Shown here piece after piece: positions 1 through 8,662 of a stretch of DNA of 64,000 nucleotides; positions within the stretch are counted from its first letter, which is position 1; each line of letters opens with the position of its first letter. The position numbers and the translations under genes are program-made. Origin of the DNA: Bacteroidota bacterium (GTDB lineage Bacteria; Bacteroidota; Bacteroidia; Cytophagales; Cyclobacteriaceae); contig JAEZGH010000057.1 of assembly GCA_023417065.1 (NCBI GenBank), positions 62,001 to 126,000 of the forward strand. Reading direction: 5' to 3'. The notes below the pieces were generated by a model. That model ran no database searches. It was not told where the DNA came from and saw only the letters and a list, made by a program, of their open reading frames with translations.

Positions 1-541
1 CCATCATTCCGTCCCGATCAACGTCGTTTATAAAAATCTCTCCGACACCGAGATCCTGAAGCCTCTTAACCTGGTCGATTGCAGAAACATCAAGACTTTT
101 CTTACGCACGTGGGAATAAACCTGATAGTTACCCCAGAAATTCCTTTTGACATCTATTGCCCCAACAATGGTCGAACTCCCAAATGCCGAGCTGGCCTCC
201 TTAAGGAACTCAGGTTTTTCAACCGCTTGGGTATTTATTACAACCTTTTCAATTCCGCTTTGAATCAGTTGTTGTATCTGTGTCAGGTTCTTCACAGCCC
301 CGCCATACGACAATGGCATGAAACATTCCGATGCGATTTCCTTCAAATAGTCATAGGGTGGTTCGCGACCCTCGCTGGAAGCATCAATATCAAGAAAACA
401 CAACTCATCAACCTCCTTTTCGTTGAAAATCTTTATGGCGTTAATTGGATCGCCAACATACTTATGATCTTTGAATTTTACCGTCTTTACTAGGCCCCTC
501 CGACGAAGAAGGAGAACAGGTATAACACGAGGGATTGCCAT
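1..541 (-). CDS. hisF: HisF-like cyclase/synthase subunit, WbuZ/HisF2 type (partial, cut by window edge)
   Basis: The reading frame starts with ATG at 541 and runs off the left edge after about 180 codons. The start overlaps the stop of the hisH gene by one base (TGATG), so the pair is translationally coupled. The product is a (beta/alpha)8 barrel of the HisF family: it opens with AIPRVIPVLLL and contains the SYGGAV and GAIDVKRN segments. In histidine-pathway HisF an aspartate (Asp11) sits at the end of strand 1 in a CLDV context. Here that stretch reads VLLLRRRG, so this acid/base residue is missing, while the Asp of GAIDVKRN (Asp130 equivalent) is kept. This is typical of WbuZ/HisF2 proteins from O-antigen loci, where HisH/HisF deliver ammonia to an N-acetyl-sugar amidotransferase. 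A role in histidine synthesis is unlikely in this polysaccharide context. Confidence 0.85.
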   Translation of the reverse strand, partial: MAIPRVIPVLLLRRRGLVKTVKFKDHKYVGDPINAIKIFNEKEVDELCFLDIDASSEGREPPYDYLKEIASECFMPLSYGGAVKNLTQIQQLIQSGIEKVVINTQAVEKPEFLKEASSAFGSSTIVGAIDVKRNFWGNYQVYSHVRKKSLDVSAIDQVKRLQDLGVGEIFINDVDRDGMM

Positions 542-1161
542 CAATAATTAACTAAAAAGTTCTTCAACATCTGTCTCCCGAATTTGTGGCTCTTCTCCGG
601 ATGATATTGAACCCCAATAATATTTCCGCGTTCGAAAGCGGAATGATAACTGACGCCGTATTCGTTGGTTGTCAGGACATCTCCTTCATCATCGCATTTT
701 ATGTAGTAAGAATGGACAAAATAAAACCTGGCAGGATCTCCCATGTCCGACATCAACTTGCTATCTGGTTTGTTGACACGAACAAAATCCCAACCCATAT
801 GAGGCACTTTGTATCTTACCCCCCCACTCTCTGTGGGGAACCGCTTGACTTCTCCGTTGATCCACGCCAGCCCAGGCAAAACACCCTCTTCGCTGGATTT
901 GCACATTAGTTGCGCTCCGAGACAAATGCCTAACACCGGAACGTGGTCCCTGAGCACCCGATCATTCAATACGTCAATTAGATTCAATTCCCGCAATTTG
1001 GTCATACCATAGTCAAAAGAACCCACCCCGGGGAGGATAATTTGAGATGCTTTTTCAAGTGTTGCAGGATCGGAAGAAAGTATGGCCTCCGACCCAAGCT
1101 TCTTGATCATATTCTGGATAGACCCGATATTTCCCGCCTGATAGTCGACTATTACAATCAT
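541..1161 (-). CDS. hisH: HisH-like glutamine amidotransferase subunit (WbuY/HisH2 type)
   Basis: A 206-residue class I glutamine amidotransferase. It hydrolyses glutamine and channels ammonia to the partner HisF-like barrel encoded just downstream. The nucleophile is Cys80 in GICLGAQ and the other triad residues are His187 and Glu189 in QYHPEKS. The oxyanion strand is seen as PGVGSFDYG near residue 45. ATG at 1161 is preferred over a TTG six codons earlier because family members begin MIVIVDYQAGN. A -7-like TATTTTTG lies just upstream on the minus strand (1184-1177), without a matching -33. Next to glycan genes, the pair fits the HisH2/HisF2 role in amidinating a diacetamido-uronic acid, but the amidotransferase itself is not in the window. 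Confidence 0.88.
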   Translation of the reverse strand: MIVIVDYQAGNIGSIQNMIKKLGSEAILSSDPATLEKASQIILPGVGSFDYGMTKLRELNLIDVLNDRVLRDHVPVLGICLGAQLMCKSSEEGVLPGLAWINGEVKRFPTESGGVRYKVPHMGWDFVRVNKPDSKLMSDMGDPARFYFVHSYYIKCDDEGDVLTTNEYGVSYHSAFERGNIIGVQYHPEKSHKFGRQMLKNFLVNY

Positions 1162-1265
1162 TCTGTACAAAAAGCGCAAAAATATAGAAATTTTGCGTTA
1201 CCTGATGGCAACACTGTTCGACTTATTTGGAACGAATAGCAGACGTCCTTGATTCCTCGTTTAGG

Positions 1266-1296
1266 TTTGGCCTGCAATTCCTTGTAATTATCTTTG
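1266..1296 (+). promoter_or_regulatory. Bacteroidetes-type promoter of the T9SS/lamin-tail protein
   Basis: TTTG at 1266-1269 and TATCTTTG at 1289-1296 are separated by exactly 19 bases. This matches the -33/-7 consensus of Bacteroidetes housekeeping sigma factors. Transcription should start near 1300, giving a leader of about 10 bases before the ATG at 1310. Confidence 0.7.
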
Positions 1297-1309
1297 CTTC
1301 CGAGATATA

Positions 1310-2971
1310 ATGTACAGCGAAATGCATTTTTGCGGAGTTTTGAATTGGAATTCGATTAGAAGGACAAGTCCGTATATCTATTTGCTTACAAATCTTCTGG
1401 TATTTTTCATTCTCCCACGAGGTATAAGCGCCCAGCAATTAGTTGTTAACGAAGTTCATCTTGATTCATCCTTTCGAAGTGGTTGGGTAGAATTGCGAAA
1501 TCCCACTTCTTTTCAATTAAGATATCGGTCGCTGGGCATGAAGGTCAATGGTTGGCTTTCCGAGGTTATGGATGTATCCGTCGATCCGTCCGGATACTAT
1601 GTAATTCCTTTTGATATACCAGACGACCCCACAATTGTTTATGATGCCGCTGGCCTCGAAATCGTCCATTTCGAGGATAACATTATTCGTGAGCGGCTTT
1701 CATTTCCGCTCCTCGATAGCGGGTATGGTTTTGCGCGATATCCGGAAGAATCTGACATATTTATTTTTGTTAAGACCCACAAATTGACGCCGGGCACCCG
1801 GAATGATTACTCTCCTTCAAACTGGCAAAAAATGGTGCAACCTACCCCATTTGGTCCAAGGGATTCGTCGCCGGATGCATCGCTGTTATACAATGGAAAG
1901 TTCTGGATCTTTGCAGGGTACCAATATAGAAACGGCGAATGGGCAAGCTCATCGGAGGTATGGACTTCCGAAAACGGCAGCGAATGGGTTCTGTTATCCG
2001 AAGCACCTCCCTATAGCCCGTACAGTTCTTTTGTAAACTTTCAGGGATATATGTGGGCAATCGAGAATTACGCATATCGTTCTAAAGACGGAATCAATTG
2101 GGAGAACATGGGACAATTGCCTTTGGAAGACGGAGGTCGGCTTTGCCAATTCAGAGGAAAACTCCTTTGGCTCAAAAATGATCAAATATTTAGTTCAAGC
2201 GACGGATTCAACTGGTCCAAGATTGCTGAAGGCCTTCCCTTTGGTGGTAGATCATGGCCCGGATTTATCTCGTTCCAGGACAGGCTATGGGTAATTGGGG
2301 GCGGTATTGGTTATGGTACTGACTCGCCTGAATTTCCAAACGACGTTTGGGTGAGCTCAGACGCGACAAAGTGGGAAAAGGTTGTCGATAATGCGGAATG
2401 GCCTGGTCGCTATTGGTTCAATTGCGTTGTTTTCGATGATCAAATTTGGATCCTCGGGGGATGGAACTATTATGATTCCGAAAACCAATGGGCCGGAAAC
2501 AGGAATGATGTTTGGTATTCTCCAGACGGTATAAAGTGGAATGAGCAGGAAAATATTGATGTCTGGCAAAAGCGGCATGCCTCCTTCGTATGGTCCACAA
2601 ACGAGTACCTTTTTTTCTCTTCTGGATATGGAGGCAGAGGGTTGCCAACAATGTATGGCGATTTTTGGAGAATGCCGTCCCGCAAGATTCGAACAGAAAT
2701 TGCATCACGGCCGCCAGTTCAAAAAAGGATTACAATCTTTCCTAACCCATCTACCGGAGAATTCTCTATCATTAGGACTCGCGACTTTGAACGTCCGCAA
2801 GACATTTATCTTGCCATAACGTCTTCCTCCGGACAAATAATCAAGCAATCCGTGATTCCGTCTCATTCCGCACGTCTTCTAGAGCAGAGTTTTCAGCTTC
2901 CACCGGGGATTTACTTCATAAAACTCTGCGAAGATCAACAATGCAATTCAGAGCGATTGGTTATCTATTGA
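1310..2971 (+). CDS. secreted lamin-tail/kelch-like protein with T9SS C-terminal sorting domain
   Basis: A 553-residue exported protein. A hydrophobic signal segment at about residues 21-40 ends at GISAQQ. Residues 44-160 resemble a lamin-tail domain (VVNEV, then GWVELRN). Residues 185-460 form a kelch-like beta-propeller with five recurring S-x-D/N-G-x-x-W-type motifs (near residues 220, 258, 296, 349 and 404). Residues 473-553 are a Por secretion-tail domain starting IFPNPSTGEF, which directs export and surface attachment by the type IX system. It has its own consensus promoter and stands alone between minus-strand glycan genes. Its 3' end overlaps the convergent polymerase gene by seven bases. 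A role in the surface layer is likely; the ligand is unknown. ATG at 1322 is an alternative start. Confidence 0.85.
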   Translation: MYSEMHFCGVLNWNSIRRTSPYIYLLTNLLVFFILPRGISAQQLVVNEVHLDSSFRSGWVELRNPTSFQLRYRSLGMKVNGWLSEVMDVSVDPSGYYVIPFDIPDDPTIVYDAAGLEIVHFEDNIIRERLSFPLLDSGYGFARYPEESDIFIFVKTHKLTPGTRNDYSPSNWQKMVQPTPFGPRDSSPDASLLYNGKFWIFAGYQYRNGEWASSSEVWTSENGSEWVLLSEAPPYSPYSSFVNFQGYMWAIENYAYRSKDGINWENMGQLPLEDGGRLCQFRGKLLWLKNDQIFSSSDGFNWSKIAEGLPFGGRSWPGFISFQDRLWVIGGGIGYGTDSPEFPNDVWVSSDATKWEKVVDNAEWPGRYWFNCVVFDDQIWILGGWNYYDSENQWAGNRNDVWYSPDGIKWNEQENIDVWQKRHASFVWSTNEYLFFSSGYGGRGLPTMYGDFWRMPSRKIRTEIASRPPVQKRITIFPNPSTGEFSIIRTRDFERPQDIYLAITSSSGQIIKQSVIPSHSARLLEQSFQLPPGIYFIKLCEDQQCNSERLVIY

Positions 2972-4200
2972 TGGTCGGCTATCTCAGCGGAACGGATATC
3001 AGGTAATGGAGATGCAAAATCTATAACCTGCATCTTGTATGCAGTATACGCGATAAAGAAAACATAATGTGGCCATAGAAAAACACTCGAACTTGAAGAT
3101 AACAACACAAAATTGTATAGCGCAAATTGAACGACGATAAGTCTGTTTGCGCCACTAATGAGCATATGCCAAAATATCAACACTGAAACACCTAGGTATA
3201 ATATCAGCATCCATAGACCACTGTTTATCAGCAATTCCAGAATATAGTTATGGGGGTCCACCGTGGAACCAGTAAGTCCTTTGCCTATAAATTGGGAATA
3301 ATATCCTTGGGCGGAACCTACCCCAAGCCCAAGTGTATTGCTATAAAATATAGATTCCACTCCATATTGGATAATGTTCAAACGTTCACTTAATGACTCA
3401 CCTGGAGTAAACGAGAAATCAAGTAATGAAGCGGACCTTTGTTTCAACTGAGTTAGTATTTCGGGAAAAACGGATAGGATTAGTGCGCATCCGATCGTGA
3501 TAAATCCAATAAATCCGGCTCGCCAGAATCTGAAATAAAATGCGACGAAAATCACGAAGCAAATAAGGTTCACCCGAGATTCAGTAACCATAATCACCCA
3601 AGCCCATGAAGCGAACAGACAACCCAGAGCAAGATTCTTTTTGATGCCTCCCTGGCGGCTATCTACGTGCGTGACAAGGAACATTACCGACAATGAGAAC
3701 ACGGCGGCAAAGTCATTTGGATTCGTGAAAAAAGCGGTGGGAAAATGGCTTTGTGGCCATCGCTTAGGAACCTCCTGCATTGCCGACAAATGAAGGTGGT
3801 TCAGCGTCATCTCCTCGTATACCGCCAAAGCCACGGAGCTAACGACAAAAATCAAAACTGCAATTCGCAAAGCCTTGAAGAAAACGACAGGAGCTGAGCC
3901 CAGACTGAAAAAAATGCTGTAGACGAAAATTATGAGGACTACAAAGTTGATGAGATTGTTGACGCCGACATCAGGCAGATGATAAAGAGTTAGCAAAAAG
4001 GAATACACGAAGTAGATTGTGAAGAACCAGAAGATAGCTAACACTGCACCGGACAACCGAATTCTCAGGTTCAACACAATACCAGATAAGAGTAGAAATG
4101 CCGGAGCTATCCGAATCAGATGTAGCTGCGGAATCAGTATAAAAAAATAAGGCCCCAGGAAGGCACTGATCAATATCAAAAAAACGATCAGGAAGTGCAT
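2965..4200 (-). CDS. O-antigen ligase/polymerase family membrane protein (Wzy/WaaL-like)
   Basis: A 411-residue polytopic inner-membrane protein with about ten hydrophobic segments. It has a long periplasmic loop containing GLGVGSAQGYY and DPHNYILELL near residues 295-330, the hallmark loop of the O-antigen ligase/polymerase superfamily. These enzymes either polymerise undecaprenyl-linked repeat units (Wzy) or transfer glycan to lipid A core or another acceptor (WaaL). A second member of the superfamily lies at 7332-8615, so one may be the polymerase and the other the ligase; sequence alone does not decide. The start overlaps the 3' end of the glycosyltransferase gene by 13 bases, pointing to one transcript. 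Confidence 0.82.
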   Translation of the reverse strand: MHFLIVFLILISAFLGPYFFILIPQLHLIRIAPAFLLLSGIVLNLRIRLSGAVLAIFWFFTIYFVYSFLLTLYHLPDVGVNNLINFVVLIIFVYSIFFSLGSAPVVFFKALRIAVLIFVVSSVALAVYEEMTLNHLHLSAMQEVPKRWPQSHFPTAFFTNPNDFAAVFSLSVMFLVTHVDSRQGGIKKNLALGCLFASWAWVIMVTESRVNLICFVIFVAFYFRFWRAGFIGFITIGCALILSVFPEILTQLKQRSASLLDFSFTPGESLSERLNIIQYGVESIFYSNTLGLGVGSAQGYYSQFIGKGLTGSTVDPHNYILELLINSGLWMLILYLGVSVLIFWHMLISGANRLIVVQFALYNFVLLSSSSSVFLWPHYVFFIAYTAYKMQVIDFASPLPDIRSAEIADHQ

Positions 4201-5336
4201 TTCTGGTAAAGTTCAGTTAAACGTTGGCCTACCGCCTCGTATGAGAAGTTGTCCCATGCAAAACGAGCTACCTCAGACCGGCTATATTCTTGATAATTTT
4301 CGTAAAGCTTGCGCATGGCTTCAGCAAGTGCCTTAGGATTTTTTTCTACCAATAACCCAACCCGGTCACTCGTTATGATAGACTCCGGTCCCCCACATTT
4401 GGTTGCAATCGCCGGGAGACCACAGGCCATTGCTTCAATTACCGCAACCCCAAATGTCTCGTAATCACTTGGTAATACGAAAGCATGACTACGATGAAAG
4501 ACTTCGAGCACCTCAGCTGATGAAAGGTATCCGGTCATTTCAATCTGCTTTTCCAGTGAATTTCGGGATATCAATTTTCGCAGAAAATCCCAGTCTTCAC
4601 CATCTCCTACAATTTTTAAAAGAACACTCTCTGTAGGAGAAAAGGCAAGTTGAAATGCTCTGATAAGCCGCTCTTGGTTTTTGTTGCCGTCCAGATTGCC
4701 AACAGTAACAAATATGAACGGATTGGTGTCAGGCCGCCTCTCATCGGGCTTGAAAAGATCACTTTGATAAACATTCGGAATATAATCAAAGGAAACTCCA
4801 AATTTCGCTTCGAGGCTTGCCTTAAAAGCGCGGCTCACTGCAACGCGAGCGGTTGCTGCTTTACAGAGCTCCACGAGTTCTATTTCATCTTTCCGGTCGA
4901 TAAGTTGCCGGTCGATGTCTGAAAAATGCTCCGTCCAAACCAATGGAATTTCGAATCGTATACTTGCATCAATCCCCAGTCTGGCAGCATGGAAGACATG
5001 CAGATGGATGACGTCGGGCTTTCCATATTCGCGAATGTACTCGTCAACCATTCTCATCCCGATTTTGTTGATTAAGTATTGACGGAAACCTTTCCACTTA
5101 GGAATCGAGGGAAAGAAAAACAACTTAGAGACGACACCCCGCTCAATGGTCTTCCGTTTCCCAAAATAAAATCTCCTTTTTTTAACAACGATTCTTGGAA
5201 TAGAATAGGCGAGCGGACACACAACGCCGATCTTATGGCTTTGCAGGGCCAACGCTTCAGCTTGTTGTTTACAAAAGAAACCAAAGCCAGGATCAGATTC
5301 AAAGGGATAATTGTGTGATACGAAAAGGATATGCAT
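4188..5336 (-). CDS. family 4 glycosyltransferase
   Basis: A 382-residue GT-B glycosyltransferase of the GT4 type. It begins MHILFVSHNYPF (first Rossmann strand). The C-terminal nucleotide-sugar domain has the GDGEDW and DYETFGVAVIEAMACG segments, including the E-x7-E pair. It should add one sugar to a lipid-linked repeat unit on the cytoplasmic face. ATG at 5336 is preferred over a TTG two codons upstream. It is transcribed with the downstream O-antigen polymerase/ligase gene. The donor and linkage cannot be told from sequence. Confidence 0.88.
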   Translation of the reverse strand: MHILFVSHNYPFESDPGFGFFCKQQAEALALQSHKIGVVCPLAYSIPRIVVKKRRFYFGKRKTIERGVVSKLFFFPSIPKWKGFRQYLINKIGMRMVDEYIREYGKPDVIHLHVFHAARLGIDASIRFEIPLVWTEHFSDIDRQLIDRKDEIELVELCKAATARVAVSRAFKASLEAKFGVSFDYIPNVYQSDLFKPDERRPDTNPFIFVTVGNLDGNKNQERLIRAFQLAFSPTESVLLKIVGDGEDWDFLRKLISRNSLEKQIEMTGYLSSAEVLEVFHRSHAFVLPSDYETFGVAVIEAMACGLPAIATKCGGPESIITSDRVGLLVEKNPKALAEAMRKLYENYQEYSRSEVARFAWDNFSYEAVGQRLTELYQKCTS

Positions 5337-5348
5337 TCCCAAAAACCG

Positions 5349-5382
5349 GTCAAAAGTAGTAGAACTTTGTCAAAAGTAGTAG
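5349..5382. repeat. tandem 14-bp direct repeat in the divergent intergenic region
   Basis: The 14-base sequence GTCAAAAGTAGTAG occurs at 5349-5362 and again at 5369-5382, a period of 20 bases. It fills most of the short gap between the divergent glycosyltransferase and methyltransferase genes. Each copy carries CAAAAGTA, which read on the minus strand is the -7-like TACTTTTG. TAGATTTG, a plus-strand -7-like element, begins inside the second copy (5379-5386). It may be a duplicated promoter or operator; the function is inferred only. Confidence 0.6.
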
Positions 5383-5400
5383 ATTTGCCGAAAAACTCAG

Positions 5401-6063
5401 ATGCCTACCAGTCACATTGGTCAAATCAATACCATCCTTGAAATAATAACGACCATTAAGCCTAAACGCTTGCTTGACATTGGAGTTGGGCACGGAAAGT
5501 ATGGATTTCTGTCTCGGGAGTATCTCGAAGTTAGTGAGAATACAGATGACTACTCTAGACGATCTATCCGGCTCGATGGTATAGAGGCCTTTCCGGACTA
5601 CATCACGGATTTGCAGCGGAATATTTATGACCAAATTTTCATAGGCAATGCCGTTGATGTTATCGATACCGTTGAATCTTATGATCTTATAATGTTGATC
5701 GATGTTTTTGAACATTTTAAATACGATGAAGGAATGGCTCTTCTTCGGAAGTGTCTCAGCAAGTCGAAGTTGGTTTTGATATCATGTCCAAAAACAGTTG
5801 AATTTCAGGGAGCAGAGTACAATAATAAGTATGAGATTCACCAGTTTGAATGGAAAAAAAGTCACTTCGCTGGGTTCCCTTCCAAGGCATTCTTTCCCAA
5901 TTACTATTCACTCATTGTCTTACTTGGAAATGACGCAAACCAAATCAAACAAAATTGGGCGAGCTCAAACTTTCGGTTGAGGGTTGCCGCAAAATTTCCA
6001 GTTGTCAAGAAAATCTACCTTTGGCTAAAGGCAAAGACCAAGAGAGATGAAGGCGCTCTTTAG
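5401..6063 (+). CDS. class I SAM-dependent methyltransferase
   Basis: A 220-residue protein with the SAM-binding motif LLDIGVGHGKYG at about residues 24-35, an acidic residue at the end of the second strand (IEAFPDY), and IDVFEHF as motif IV. It is probably a sugar or small-molecule methyltransferase acting on the polysaccharide repeat unit or its acceptor. The gene overlaps the flippase gene by 17 bases, so the two are co-transcribed. The substrate is not evident. Confidence 0.8.
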   Translation: MPTSHIGQINTILEIITTIKPKRLLDIGVGHGKYGFLSREYLEVSENTDDYSRRSIRLDGIEAFPDYITDLQRNIYDQIFIGNAVDVIDTVESYDLIMLIDVFEHFKYDEGMALLRKCLSKSKLVLISCPKTVEFQGAEYNNKYEIHQFEWKKSHFAGFPSKAFFPNYYSLIVLLGNDANQIKQNWASSNFRLRVAAKFPVVKKIYLWLKAKTKRDEGAL

Positions 6064-7291
6064 CAGATCTCCCTTCGTCAAAAATCTCCTAATACTCCTG
6101 ACAGGGACTGCCGCTGGGCAGTTAATTTCCATCGCTTCGTTACCTATACTGCAACGACTATATCCTCCGGGAGACTTTGCCATTTTGCAGCTATTGGTGT
6201 CCTTCTCTTCAATACTTGCAGCGTTTGCATCCCTCAAGTTTGAATATGCAATTATGATTGCAAATGATGACGAAAGTAAAGTCCTGACCAGGCTCTCCTT
6301 TTTTTCGGTTTTCTTTTTCGGAATTATGGCTTTTCCATTTCTTGCCTTAACCTCGTCAATAGTGTTCCCGAACGTTAGCGAGTCTGACAAAGTACTGCTG
6401 ACCATTCTAATACCGTTAACGGCCTCTTTTATGTCCCTTAATGAAGTCCTGTCCTTCCGGCTGAATAGAGACAATCAATACAAGAAGATGGCTGTGGCGA
6501 AACTATCTCAGAATTTGGCAATGGAGTCGTTTAGATTTTTGAGTATCGTCACCCTGAAGATCCCCGGCGCCCTATTGATTGGACGTCTTGTCGGCTTCTT
6601 TTCAAGCTTCATCTATGCAGTTCGCTTTGTCAACCTGAAATTGAGCAATATATCACTCAGTGTTTTGTGGGCTACAGCGAAAAAGTACAGGCAATTTGCA
6701 TTGTTCACAGCACCAACGGTGTTGATTACCGCGTTTACAAATTATTACTTCTATTTCTATTTCGTTGAGAGGTTTGGTGTCTCTACAACCGGCATTATCG
6801 GAGTAGCAAACCAATATATTACACTCCCCTTGGGATTAATCGCCGGGTCTTTCTCTCAAGTTTTCTACGGAAAAATCTCTTTAACGAGTGATAAGAACTC
6901 GTTACTGGATCTTTATAAGAAGTTCGCCATGCAACTGACGCTCGTCGGTACCCTTTTAGCTACGATAGTTATTGCCATACCATCTTGGGTATTTCCGTTA
7001 ATTCTTGGTGATAGATGGGCAGACTTAGGCTATTTTGTCAAGCTAACTGTTGTGTGGCAAGTAATCGCCTTTGTATCCTCCTGCCTCTCATTTATTTATT
7101 CGCGCCTTAACAAGCAAAATATAATGCTATGGTTTGCGTCACTTCAGCTTGCCTTAGTCTACCTAAGCCTTTCGATTGGTTCTGCCAAATCACTCTCAAG
7201 CAACGAAACCTTTGTCCTTTACACATGTTTTCAGAGCGTGTATTACACAATAACCATACTACTTGCGATTCACCTGATTAAGAGAATGTGA
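6047..7291 (+). CDS. polysaccharide repeat-unit flippase (Wzx-like)
   Basis: A 414-residue inner-membrane protein of the polysaccharide biosynthesis/MATE-type (MOP) superfamily, with hydrophobic segments spread along its whole length. The N-terminus (LTGTAAGQLISIASLPILQR) is typical of Wzx proteins that translocate undecaprenyl-diphosphate-linked repeat units to the periplasmic side. It overlaps the upstream methyltransferase gene. With the Wzy/WaaL-type proteins and the Wzz-like protein at 12748 it makes this a Wzx/Wzy-dependent glycan locus. Confidence 0.85.
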   Translation: MKALFSRSPFVKNLLILLTGTAAGQLISIASLPILQRLYPPGDFAILQLLVSFSSILAAFASLKFEYAIMIANDDESKVLTRLSFFSVFFFGIMAFPFLALTSSIVFPNVSESDKVLLTILIPLTASFMSLNEVLSFRLNRDNQYKKMAVAKLSQNLAMESFRFLSIVTLKIPGALLIGRLVGFFSSFIYAVRFVNLKLSNISLSVLWATAKKYRQFALFTAPTVLITAFTNYYFYFYFVERFGVSTTGIIGVANQYITLPLGLIAGSFSQVFYGKISLTSDKNSLLDLYKKFAMQLTLVGTLLATIVIAIPSWVFPLILGDRWADLGYFVKLTVVWQVIAFVSSCLSFIYSRLNKQNIMLWFASLQLALVYLSLSIGSAKSLSSNETFVLYTCFQSVYYTITILLAIHLIKRM

Positions 7292-7331
7292 AGTCCAATG
7301 ATAGCAACCAAGGCCTTCTCTTCCAAGAATT

Positions 7332-8615
7332 TCAGCCCCGCTCGGCCGTTTTGGGATTCAGATTGATATACAGCGAGACAAAGATGGCAAACATTAGAAC
7401 TCCAGCTTGACGGGAAAGCAAGTTTTCGAAGAGCATGTTGAATACAAACACCGTCAAAAAGGCAACGTAGCCGAAATTACGCCAACTCAAAGCAAGAAAA
7501 GAAAGATGGAATAGCCCGATTAGGAAGAACGCTAACCCGAAAATACCTCCTCCAACTGCAAAATCCAGGAATTGATTATGAGTGTTCAGCTTAAGTTCCA
7601 GAGGTGTTGTGTAACCCTTTTTACGATACATCTCAAGCATGCTCTCTTTCTTTTTTGATTCTCCGACACCTAAAACGGGATGGTCCCAGAAGAGTGAAAG
7701 GGCCGCATCCCAAGAGAGTACCCTCAAATGGTGTCCGGTTTCGGCGTCCGGCTGTATGCTCAGGCCTTTCCGAACATCATCAAAAAATATAACCATTCTT
7801 GGGTTGAATTTTGCAAATAGAACAGCCACACAGAGTAAACTGCAGAAAGTCGTGGCTTTATATTTCCACGAAATGGGTGCCTGGAGCATCCAAACTACGA
7901 TTACAACCCCGAGGCTGAGGATCGCTGCCTTACTGGACAAAAGAAACAGTGCCACGAGAAGCACGATGGCCGTCGAGATCAATTTTACTGCTAACCTTTT
8001 CGATGACCCTATCAGCTTTTCATAAATCAGACACAACGCAATCACTATTAGAATGCTGAAATAGGTGGGATGAAGCATAAATGAGAGGTCAACGCTAAAG
8101 AACCGGTTGCCGCCTCTCAACGGAAGGGCGAGAAAATCGAAACGGTTCGTCTCAGCAAGACTGGGATTGAAAATAAACTCCCCATCTTGGAAGGAAAAAG
8201 ACAGGACCAATGCCCTCGTTATGCAAACAAAAAAAGCCGCCAAGCACCCTCCAATAAACGCCACCTTAATTCTCCGCTCCGGGAGTGACCCGAGAAAAGT
8301 CCTCAGATTTGAGAGCAATAAGGGCAGTCCTACTAGCAGCAAGTACGGTTCAATATCACGTACACGTCCTCCGGATACGAGACTGGAGATACAATAGTAA
8401 GCAAAAAGTACAGGCAAGAACCAATGCCCGAACGTTAGTCGTAGCAGCTGCTTCTCCTGAAAACACCGAAACACAAGTCCCGCTGACAGAAGTAGTAGAG
8501 CACAGTTGGAGGCATAATTCGGAAATGGGAGAAGAAAAAAGAGAGCCAGCAATAGCGCTTCCAAAGCTTGTTTGAAATCGGATTTCGCTTGATGCTCATA
8601 CAGTTTCTTACCCAC
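7332..8615 (-). CDS. O-antigen ligase/polymerase family membrane protein (second copy)
   Basis: A 427-residue polytopic membrane protein of the Wzy/WaaL superfamily. The periplasmic loop has HPVLGVGESKKKE and then THNQFLDFAVGGGIFG, the conserved H-x-x-(Y/F)-L region. The start is GTG at 8615; an in-frame stop a few codons upstream leaves no better start. It is separated from the diacetamido-uronate operon by about 50 bases and runs in the same direction, so it may be its last gene. Its sequence differs clearly from the protein at 2965-4200. Confidence 0.82.
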   Translation of the reverse strand: MGKKLYEHQAKSDFKQALEALLLALFFLLPFPNYASNCALLLLSAGLVFRCFQEKQLLRLTFGHWFLPVLFAYYCISSLVSGGRVRDIEPYLLLVGLPLLLSNLRTFLGSLPERRIKVAFIGGCLAAFFVCITRALVLSFSFQDGEFIFNPSLAETNRFDFLALPLRGGNRFFSVDLSFMLHPTYFSILIVIALCLIYEKLIGSSKRLAVKLISTAIVLLVALFLLSSKAAILSLGVVIVVWMLQAPISWKYKATTFCSLLCVAVLFAKFNPRMVIFFDDVRKGLSIQPDAETGHHLRVLSWDAALSLFWDHPVLGVGESKKKESMLEMYRKKGYTTPLELKLNTHNQFLDFAVGGGIFGLAFFLIGLFHLSFLALSWRNFGYVAFLTVFVFNMLFENLLSRQAGVLMFAIFVSLYINLNPKTAERG

Positions 8616-8662
8616 ACCACAAACATTTAGCAGACGTCAGCACCAGTTGCCAAAAGTCTGAA

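Noticed and set aside
110..493. 127-residue plus-strand frame at the left edge
   Set aside because: It is antisense to the clear HisF-like gene.
541..1161. HisH as part of histidine biosynthesis
   Set aside because: No other his gene is in view, the partner HisF lacks Asp11, and the neighbours are glycan genes.
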